Below, piece by piece: positions 1 through 4,561 of a stretch of DNA of 5,526 bases. The notes under the pieces are model-generated. The model ran no database searches. It saw only the letters and a program-made list of their open reading frames with translations, and was not told the origin of the DNA. Both the position numbers and the translations under genes were made by a program. Within the stretch, counting starts at the first letter, position 1, and each line of letters begins with the position of its first letter. The stretch comes from Ferrimicrobium sp. GTDB lineage: Bacteria; Actinomycetota; Acidimicrobiia; Acidimicrobiales; Acidimicrobiaceae. The stretch covers positions 1 through 5,526 of the forward strand of contig DAHXNM010000142.1 in NCBI GenBank assembly GCA_027365375.1. The letters are read 5' to 3'.

Positions 1-263
1 AGTACCTGTCCACGATCGAGAAGACGTCTAAAGGTAGGACGTTCGCGTATCGTCTCTGATCGTGCATTGATCAACATGGGCCTACCCGCCAGCCGGAAGC
101 CAAATGATGCCTGAAAGATTCGTTCTCGCGAGAAAACGAGGGCGTGATCGGTCGGTCGAACCGTCGGAACCCAAGAGCTGGGTTCAGCCATTGTCAAACC
201 CAGTGCCAACAAAAGCTCATTGCACTCGGCTGGGCCGATGTTTTGTTCGAATCGTGCGCACAT
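1..263 (-). CDS. SRAP / SOS response-associated peptidase (YedK/HMCES family), N-terminal part, runs off left edge
   Basis: SRAP proteins crosslink covalently to abasic sites in single-stranded DNA through Cys2, protecting them during replication; Cys2 becomes the N-terminal residue once Met is removed. Seen: the minus frame is open from a stop codon at 498-500 to the left edge. From the ATG at 263-261 it begins Met-Cys-Ala-Arg-Phe, the SRAP signature (usually MCGRF). VRPTDHALVF (residues 35-44) follows, in the position of the family's usual NVAPT-type motif, then an FGF segment (54-56, where many members have WGL), then LINARSET (64-71) with the conserved active-site Asn at residue 66. Only 87 codons are present; families usually have roughly 200-250 residues, so the catalytic Glu and His lie outside the window. 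Because Cys2 must follow the initiator Met, this start is favoured, although GGAGG ends only one base from the ATG, unusually close; AGGGG lies about 11 bases upstream. It is divergent from the methyltransferase gene. No complete LexA box is visible upstream. Confidence 0.9.
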   Translation of the reverse strand, partial: MCARFEQNIGPAECNELLLALGLTMAEPSSWVPTVRPTDHALVFSRERIFQASFGFRLAGRPMLINARSETIRERPTFRRLLDRGQV

Positions 264-547
264 ACCTCCACCCACCCCTGTGAGTTCGAGCCCTAGCTTA
301 CTCGATCTTCGGGAGAACTCTCGGAAGTAAATGTTCACGAGGGTCGACGCCTGTGTTCTGGACCTGTGGAGTGGGCAACGGATGGCACTTGTCTGCTTGG
401 AACATGCTGCACGTGATTGCGATCGGTCATCTCTTCGCCGTCTTCGCCGGCCGCCAACTAGCGTGAATAGATTGTTATCGGCCGAGTTCTGGCATGCTTA
501 GAAGGTTCAGCCGACGACCCTCCTTGGTTGCCTAGACTGGTGCTGCT
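264..547. promoter_or_regulatory. Divergent intergenic spacer between SRAP gene and methyltransferase gene
   Basis: This 284-base stretch must hold the promoters of two genes transcribed away from each other. The SRAP reading frame stays open through it up to 498, but the translation upstream of the MCARF start is low-complexity and family-unlike (including a run of seven Arg codons), so I treat it as non-coding. There is an imperfect dyad at 307-327 (CUUC paired with GAAG, GAG paired with CUC, loop AACU) that could be an operator or RNA hairpin. A plausible -10 element for the rightward gene lies at 533-538. I see no actinobacterial-type LexA operator (CGAAC-N4-GTTCG), only isolated half sites, and no riboswitch or RNA gene. 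Confidence 0.5.
533..538 (+). promoter_or_regulatory. Putative -10 element for a leaderless methyltransferase transcript
   Basis: TAGACT matches the TANNNT -10 pattern common in Actinobacteria and ends nine bases before the ATG at 548. Transcription would then start on or just before the start codon. The bases before this ATG (GGTGCTGCT) contain no Shine-Dalgarno sequence, which agrees with leaderless initiation. No good -35 hexamer is visible at 16-18 bases upstream, so the promoter call itself is tentative. Confidence 0.35.
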
Positions 548-1270
548 ATGAGTATCTTCGAGGACTTTACGGTTCGCATTCAGCACTTTGTTTGGCAGCG
601 TCGGGTGGAGTCGTGGGAACACGAAGCCTCGCCAAATCTTAGTAAGGTCATAAACACAGTCGTTGACCAGGCTTCACCTACCCCAGAGATGCGTGCTCTC
701 GATCTTGGTTGTGGATCCGGACAGGTCAGCCTTGTGCTCGCTCCTCAAGTCGCCGAGATGGTTGGGGTAGATATCTCTGAGAGGATGGTCACACGCTTCC
801 TGGCACGAGCGGCTGAGGAGGGGTATGAGAACGTGGAGGGTCGAGTCTCCCCTCTCGAACGCCTGGAGGTTGAGCCAGGTTCCATCGATTTGATCGTCTC
901 AAACTATGTCTTCCACCACCTGAACGACGATGGGAAAGAGAGGGTAGTCAACCTCTGTTACGAATGGTTGAAACCGGGTGGCCGCTTGGTCATCGGAGAC
1001 ATGATGTTTGGCCGCGGTGGTACCGCAGAGGATCGCCAGGTCATCTTGGGCAAGGTGAGACTCCTTGCAGCCAAGGGAGTCGGAGGTTACTGGCGAATCG
1101 CGAAGAACGCGTTTCGTTACCTGTTTAGAGTCCAGGAGAAGCCGATAGCCAAGGAGCGCTGGATGCAACTGTTCCTCGATGCTGGGTTTAACGGTATCGA
1201 GGTAGTGACGGTGGTCGCTGAGGCCGGAGTGGTCGTTGGCGACAAACCTGGCGGGCAGGAGCCCGGCTAG
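548..1270 (+). CDS. Class I SAM-dependent methyltransferase
   Basis: A predicted cytosolic enzyme of 240 residues that would transfer a methyl group from S-adenosylmethionine to an unknown acceptor. Seen: a Rossmann-type fold with motif I LDLGCGSGQ (51-59), the acidic ribose-binding loop GVDIS (73-77), motif IV SIDLIVSNYVFHHLND (112-127) and the post-motif LKPGGRLVIGD (141-151). The FHHL and KPGG pattern resembles UbiE/Methyltransf_11-type small-molecule methyltransferases rather than DNA or rRNA enzymes. Residues 152-210 (basic, aromatic) probably form the acceptor-binding cap; a Gly/Pro-rich tail (229-240) follows. The ATG at 548 has no Shine-Dalgarno but a nearby TANNNT element, suggesting leaderless translation. 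The next gene in the same direction is 201 bases downstream behind a structured leader, so co-transcription is possible but unproven. The substrate cannot be told from sequence; lipid, quinone and natural-product acceptors are all possible. Confidence 0.85.
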   Translation: MSIFEDFTVRIQHFVWQRRVESWEHEASPNLSKVINTVVDQASPTPEMRALDLGCGSGQVSLVLAPQVAEMVGVDISERMVTRFLARAAEEGYENVEGRVSPLERLEVEPGSIDLIVSNYVFHHLNDDGKERVVNLCYEWLKPGGRLVIGDMMFGRGGTAEDRQVILGKVRLLAAKGVGGYWRIAKNAFRYLFRVQEKPIAKERWMQLFLDAGFNGIEVVTVVAEAGVVVGDKPGGQEPG

Positions 1271-1345
1271 ACGTCGACTAGAGTAGTTCGCAGAATGCTT
1301 GCCAACTAGACGAACAACAAGCCTTTCAAGCACAGGCGCTTTGGA

Positions 1346-1388
1346 GAGGAGGTATTGGTGCGATCGGAACCCCCAAGTACCACTCCTC
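1346..1388 (+). promoter_or_regulatory. Bulged 13-bp RNA hairpin in the transporter leader
   Basis: The arms pair as GAGGA (1346-1350) with TCCTC (1384-1388), GGTA (1351-1354) with TACC (1378-1381), and TTGG (1355-1358) with CCAA (1373-1376). There is a two-base bulge at 1382-1383 and a one-base bulge at 1377. The loop is 1359-1372. No T-tract follows, so it is not a classical terminator for the methyltransferase gene. The left arm contains the Shine-Dalgarno of the small leader ORF, and the right arm lies inside that ORF, so translation and folding would compete. Pairing was found by eye; its stability has not been calculated. Confidence 0.5.
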
Positions 1389-1411
1389 ATCTATTAGCAG
1401 ATCGCGCGTAG
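1358..1411 (+). CDS. Putative 17-residue leader peptide (uORF) upstream of the NRAMP-type transporter
   Basis: A GTG codon at 1358 is preceded by GAGGAGG (1346-1352) with a five-base spacer, one of the best ribosome binding sites in the window. The frame reads MRSEPPSTTPHLLADRA and stops with TAG at 1409-1411. It holds an acidic-Pro-Pro stretch (Glu4-Pro5-Pro6) and a further Pro10. Acidic and proline-rich N-termini occur in the enterobacterial mgtL leader, which couples ribosome stability or stalling to Mg2+ and proline supply. The similarity here is one of style only. The ORF overlaps both the 3' arm of the large hairpin and a weak stem plus T-tract. It could simply be a chance short ORF; the strong, well-spaced Shine-Dalgarno is the main argument for translation. 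Confidence 0.4.
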   Translation: MRSEPPSTTPHLLADRA

Positions 1412-1428
1412 CGAACCGCTTTTTCTTT
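1410..1428 (+). terminator. Weak attenuator-like stem with T-tract
   Basis: AGCG (1410-1413) pairs with CGCT (1417-1420) across an AAC loop, followed by TTTT, C, TTT (1421-1428). The stem overlaps the stop codon of the leader ORF, as in many translation-coupled attenuators. A competing pairing TCGC (1402-1405) with GCGA (1411-1414) would disrupt it. A four-base stem is short for intrinsic termination, so this is a weak call. Confidence 0.25.
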
Positions 1429-1442
1429 AGTTCCAAAGTCGC

Positions 1443-1464
1443 ATCTCCCCTGGCAGAAGGAGGT
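1443..1464 (+). promoter_or_regulatory. Shine-Dalgarno of the transporter, within a 6-bp hairpin
   Basis: AGAAGGAGGT (1455-1464) is a near-perfect Shine-Dalgarno seven bases before the GTG at 1472 and fixes that start over the in-frame ATG at 1493. ATCTCC (1443-1448) can pair with GGAGGT (1459-1464, one G-U pair) across a ten-base loop, so the ribosome binding site may be masked. TCTCC (1444-1448) can instead pair with GGAGA (1343-1347) at the base of the upstream hairpin, which would free the site. The Shine-Dalgarno itself is certain; the masking and the switch are inference. Confidence 0.6.
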
Positions 1465-1471
1465 CTCTGTT

Positions 1472-3061
1472 GTGCAAAACCTCGACCCACGTATGGACAC
1501 CGATGAATCAGCGATTCGCGGTGGACTCGGAAAAATAAGCTTCGGAGACCTTCGGTCTTCTCCATCACTCAAGCGAAAGCTGCTTGCGCTGCTTGCGGTG
1601 ATTGGCCCCGGCATAATTGTTATGGTTGGAGACAACGATGCTGGCGGTATCACTACATACGCACAGGCAGGCCAGGCCTATGGCTACACCCTTTTATGGC
1701 TTTTGCCGGTCTTGGTGATCGTGTTGGCGGTCTCACAGGAGATGGTGGTTCGGCTTGGTGCTGTTACTGGTGTGGGTCATGGTAAGTTGCTCAAGGAGCG
1801 CTTTGGTAGGTTTTGGGCTGCGTTTTCAGTAGTAGACCTCTTCGCGCTCAATGTTTTGACTCTAATCACTGAGTTCATCGGTGTCCGCTATGCGCTCGGC
1901 TACTTTGGCGTACCTCCGGCGATTGCAGTTACGGTGATGGGAATCGTCCTGGTAGGTGCCGTCGCGAGCGGCAGATTCGAGCGTTGGGAGCGCTTTATGC
2001 TCGTGCTCGTGCTCGTCAGCCTGTTGGTAATACCGCTGGTACTGTTGACACACTGGCATGCTGGCAGCATTGCTACGGGCCTGTTGATTCCAGGGGTCAA
2101 GGGGGGCATTACATCGACGGCGACAATTTTTATAATCGGTATCGTCGGCACGACTATTGCTCCTTGGCAACTGTTTTTTCAGCAGTCCAACGTGGTAGAT
2201 AAGAGGATCACTCCGCGCTGGATTAAGTACGAAAGAGCAGATACCTTCATCGGTGCTATCGTAACCAACGCAGCAGCGGCTTTTGTGATGATCGCGGCAG
2301 CCGCGGTGTTCGTTGGTTTCAAGGTTGGTGTGTTCCAAGACGCCGGGCACCTCGCCCAGGGATTTGCAAGCCATGCAGGTGCGATCACCGGTGTCATCTT
2401 TGCGATAATCCTGCTAGAGGCGTCGCTGATCGGTGCAGCAACGGTCACGCTCTCGACCTCCTATGCTCTTGGTGATCTTTTCGGCGTCGATCAGTCGCTG
2501 AATACGCCAGTGCGGGAGGCTAAGGGCTTTTACGCCTCCTATGTGCTTCTAGTCGCCATCTCGGCTGGTTTAGTGCTGATCCCATCGTTGCCTCTTAGCC
2601 TGGTCAATCTCGCCGTTCAGGTTTTGGCGGGGGTTCTGCTCCCGAGTGCGCTTCTCTTTCTGCTGTTGCTATGCAACGACAAAGAGATTATGGGTCCTTG
2701 GATCAATCCACCGTGGCTCAACATTCTTGCGACCTTTATCGTTTCCTTGCTGTTGCAACTCTCGTTGATTTTGACAATCGTGACAATCGTGCCAAACATC
2801 TCGGTCACTGGACTCCTGATTGGCACATTCATCCCTGTTGTTGTCGTGACCGTTGGAGTGGCGATCTACCAGATAAAGATACGCGCTCCAGAGGATATTG
2901 ATAGGGTCGCACGCCTTAATTGGTCGATGCCGGCGTCTGCACTCTTGCACCGCCCGCCACAGTCACGCGGCCGCGGACTCGTTCTTCTTTTTGTACGCAT
3001 CTACCTGATCATCGCGGTAGTCCTGATGGTCATCAGTTTTGTACGCCTTGGTTCTGGCTAG
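1472..3061 (+). CDS. NRAMP-superfamily (SLC11) divalent metal transporter with atypical metal site; probably NRMT-like Mg2+ transporter
   Basis: A polytopic inner-membrane protein of 529 residues (roughly 11-12 membrane segments, from about 38 to 524) with a hydrophilic N-terminus of about 35 residues. The NRAMP signature is clear: GPG (45-47) leads into TM1 DNDAGG (54-59), then AQAGQAYGYTLLW (64-76) and a TM6 unwound segment GTTIAPWQLFFQQS (226-239). Aligned by eye to classical NRAMPs (Deinococcus numbering happens to coincide), Asp56 and Glu134 are kept. Asn59 is Gly, the metal-ligating Met230 is Ala, His232 is Trp, and the TM3 Asp131 is Leu. From family knowledge, loss of the soft Met ligand and of proton-pathway residues is expected in NRAMP-related magnesium transporters, which are reported not to couple to protons. 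I therefore favour Mg2+, or broad Mg2+/Mn2+ uptake, over MntH-type Mn/Fe transport. The GTG start has an excellent Shine-Dalgarno. The gene follows a structured leader and is convergent with an MgtE-sensor-like gene. Confidence 0.9.
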   Translation: MQNLDPRMDTDESAIRGGLGKISFGDLRSSPSLKRKLLALLAVIGPGIIVMVGDNDAGGITTYAQAGQAYGYTLLWLLPVLVIVLAVSQEMVVRLGAVTGVGHGKLLKERFGRFWAAFSVVDLFALNVLTLITEFIGVRYALGYFGVPPAIAVTVMGIVLVGAVASGRFERWERFMLVLVLVSLLVIPLVLLTHWHAGSIATGLLIPGVKGGITSTATIFIIGIVGTTIAPWQLFFQQSNVVDKRITPRWIKYERADTFIGAIVTNAAAAFVMIAAAAVFVGFKVGVFQDAGHLAQGFASHAGAITGVIFAIILLEASLIGAATVTLSTSYALGDLFGVDQSLNTPVREAKGFYASYVLLVAISAGLVLIPSLPLSLVNLAVQVLAGVLLPSALLFLLLLCNDKEIMGPWINPPWLNILATFIVSLLLQLSLILTIVTIVPNISVTGLLIGTFIPVVVVTVGVAIYQIKIRAPEDIDRVARLNWSMPASALLHRPPQSRGRGLVLLFVRIYLIIAVVLMVISFVRLGSG

Positions 3062-3189
3062 CACTCACTACTGCAGATGATCGTCGTTCGCAGTCTCTGA
3101 CTCGGGTTATGGCCGGTGGTGCGAGGAGTGCCGATCGCTCAGTTAGGCAGCGGCGATAGTCGACTCTCTGCTCGTGCTTGGATGCGTTG
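3062..3189. other. Convergent intergenic gap, no clear terminator
   Basis: These 128 bases separate the 3' ends of the transporter (+) and the MgtE_N/CBS gene (-) and should contain the terminators of both. The best pairing I find is ATCGC (3134-3138) with GCGAT (3153-3157), a short stem with a 14-base loop and no T-tract on either side. I see no strong intrinsic terminator, so termination may be Rho-dependent or the two transcripts may overlap. Confidence 0.4.
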
Positions 3190-4467
3190 CTATTCGCTCA
3201 GGGCCTCTTGGCGTCGGCGCCAGCTTGGCGTGATCGTCCGTGGAAGTACGTCGTCAACGGTAACCGATCCGAGTAGAAGGCCGTCGTCATCAACCACCGC
3301 TAGTGCGGCGAGGTTGTAGTCGGCCATCAGTACGGCTACTTCGCTGAGGTCGGAGCCGGGTCGCACTACAGGAGGTTCTGTCTCGGCGTGTTTGGCGAGC
3401 GAGTCTTGCTGGTCAGCGCTGATCATGGCAGAGATGGCGATTTGGCCGTAGAGGTGGCCCGAGCTATCGGTCAAGAATATCGACCACAGGTTGTGCGGCA
3501 GTGCTTCACGATTTCTCAGCACTCCACAGGCGTCGGCGACGGTCATGTTGGGGTCTAACGTGATGACGTCGGTCGTCATGAGCCCGCCTGCTGACTCTGG
3601 ATGGTAGTTGAGGAGCCTAATAATGGGCTCACGCGAGGCAACGGGCACCGCCGCCAACACTCCCTCACGTCTATCCTGGTCGAGGCTGAGGAGTAAGTCC
3701 ACGGCATCGTCAGGTTCCATTTCGCTGAGCAATTCGCCAACTTCTACATCGGTACGATGGCGGATAGCGTCGCGCTGCCTCGCTGGCGCGAGCTCTTCGA
3801 CGACGTCTGCCTCAAATTCAGGGTCTGCTTGCAAGGCTCCTAGAATCTCCTGCCCCTCAACCTCAGAGGCCTCCTCCAAGAGATCGGCTAGCTGAGCAGG
3901 GTGGAGCTTGCGGATGCTGCGGAGCTCTAGACGCTTGCGCGCGCTTGGCACATGTCCAACCAGGGGAACAAGGTCGAGCCAGTCAACCAGCGAATGCTCT
4001 CTTGCTGATCGCTTCGCCTTCAGCCACCTGCTGCGGTGCGCGGTAGCGACGTCAATTGAGACGGCGCGCCAGTTTGTCTGTTCGCGGTTGAAGCCTACGT
4101 CTTTGGCGGTTACTAGGCGCGGCCGTAGTTTCGATTTTGTCCATATCAGGTGGTGGTTGAGAAGATCACGTTCGATCAGTATCTCCTGAGGTCGACGTTC
4201 AAACGGCGAAAATTCAGAGAGGGCCTGGTCGGTTGCGACTGACTCTTCGGTAAGGCGTACCAGCTTGTCACTGGATATGAAAATGGAGGTATCGTTGACA
4301 GAGATCAAAAAACCGGTTAAGACCGGATACCTCGCCTCTTCGAGTCGAAGGACGACGTCTTCGACCTTGCCAATCTCTGATCCCTGTACAAAGACGGGAT
4401 TTCGGACAACCTCGGTAAACCATAGGAGTTGATCCATCAGGTGGATAAGTGTAGTACCTTCGTTCAT
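3190..4467 (-). CDS. Soluble PRC-barrel / MgtE_N / CBS-pair protein (Mg2+-sensor half of MgtE without the channel)
   Basis: A predicted cytosolic regulator of 425 residues. Domains in order: a PRC-barrel-like region at about 22-75 (NPVFVQGSEIGKVEDVVL), a second weaker PRC-like repeat at about 95-140, MgtE_N superhelical repeats at about 185-285 (HPAQLADLLEE; EMEPDDAVDLLLSL), the characteristic MgtE junction YHPESAGGLMTTDVITLDP (288-306), and a CBS pair at about 297-410 ending near GSVTVDDVL (400-408). In MgtE, the N and CBS domains bind Mg2+ and close the attached channel; here the protein ends at WRRRQEALSE with no membrane segment. M. tuberculosis Rv1232c is, as I recall, of similar architecture. 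Being next to an NRMT-like transporter suggests it senses Mg2+ for that protein (inference). The start is uncertain: the ATG at 4467 has only a weak GGA upstream, and Met11 (4437-4435) is a reasonable alternative. It is divergent from the glycosyltransferase, 94 bases away. Confidence 0.85.
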   Translation of the reverse strand: MNEGTTLIHLMDQLLWFTEVVRNPVFVQGSEIGKVEDVVLRLEEARYPVLTGFLISVNDTSIFISSDKLVRLTEESVATDQALSEFSPFERRPQEILIERDLLNHHLIWTKSKLRPRLVTAKDVGFNREQTNWRAVSIDVATAHRSRWLKAKRSAREHSLVDWLDLVPLVGHVPSARKRLELRSIRKLHPAQLADLLEEASEVEGQEILGALQADPEFEADVVEELAPARQRDAIRHRTDVEVGELLSEMEPDDAVDLLLSLDQDRREGVLAAVPVASREPIIRLLNYHPESAGGLMTTDVITLDPNMTVADACGVLRNREALPHNLWSIFLTDSSGHLYGQIAISAMISADQQDSLAKHAETEPPVVRPGSDLSEVAVLMADYNLAALAVVDDDGLLLGSVTVDDVLPRTITPSWRRRQEALSE

Positions 4468-4561
4468 GTTTTCCGAGCGCTTTGCGCCGACCGGCTGATG
4501 AGGCTACCGAGCGGTAAGCTATGGTCCGTGATACCGTGGAGTGAGATCGCCGCAGTGGCGA
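4468..4561. promoter_or_regulatory. Short divergent promoter region with an inverted repeat
   Basis: These 94 bases separate the starts of the MgtE_N/CBS gene (-) and the glycosyltransferase (+). TACCG-AG-CGGTA (4505-4516) is a perfect five-base inverted repeat and extends on both sides to GC/GC with one bulged base. TANNNT-type -10 candidates overlap it on both strands: TAAGCT (4515-4520) and TATGGT (4520-4525) rightward, and TAGCTT (4521-4516) leftward. No convincing -35 hexamers are seen. The overlap means one bound regulator could affect both genes, but the site itself is unproven. Confidence 0.4.

Noticed and set aside
3..59. Plus-strand open tail ending at TGA 57-59 that looked like a C-terminus of a winged-helix protein or transposase
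   Set aside because: It lies antisense to the SRAP reading frame, which carries clear family motifs in the same bases.
120..330. LexA (SOS) box for the SRAP gene
   Set aside because: Only GAAC or GTTC half sites occur; none is paired with a second half at the four-base spacing.
264..497. Upstream extension of the SRAP reading frame on the minus strand
   Set aside because: The translation is low-complexity and family-unlike, and SRAP activity requires Cys directly after the initiator Met.
899..1390. Minus-strand frame of 163 codons
   Set aside because: Antisense shadow of the methyltransferase gene, with no recognisable motif or ribosome binding site.
1271..1471. M-box (Mg2+) or yybP-ykoY (Mn2+) riboswitch in the transporter leader
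   Set aside because: I could not match the conserved loop sequences of either class, and 201 bases with one dominant hairpin do not show their multi-helix layout. An Rfam scan would settle it.
2920..3319. Plus-strand frames bridging the end of the transporter and the convergent gap
   Set aside because: Arg/Ser/Thr-rich out-of-frame translations overlapping both neighbours; no Shine-Dalgarno.
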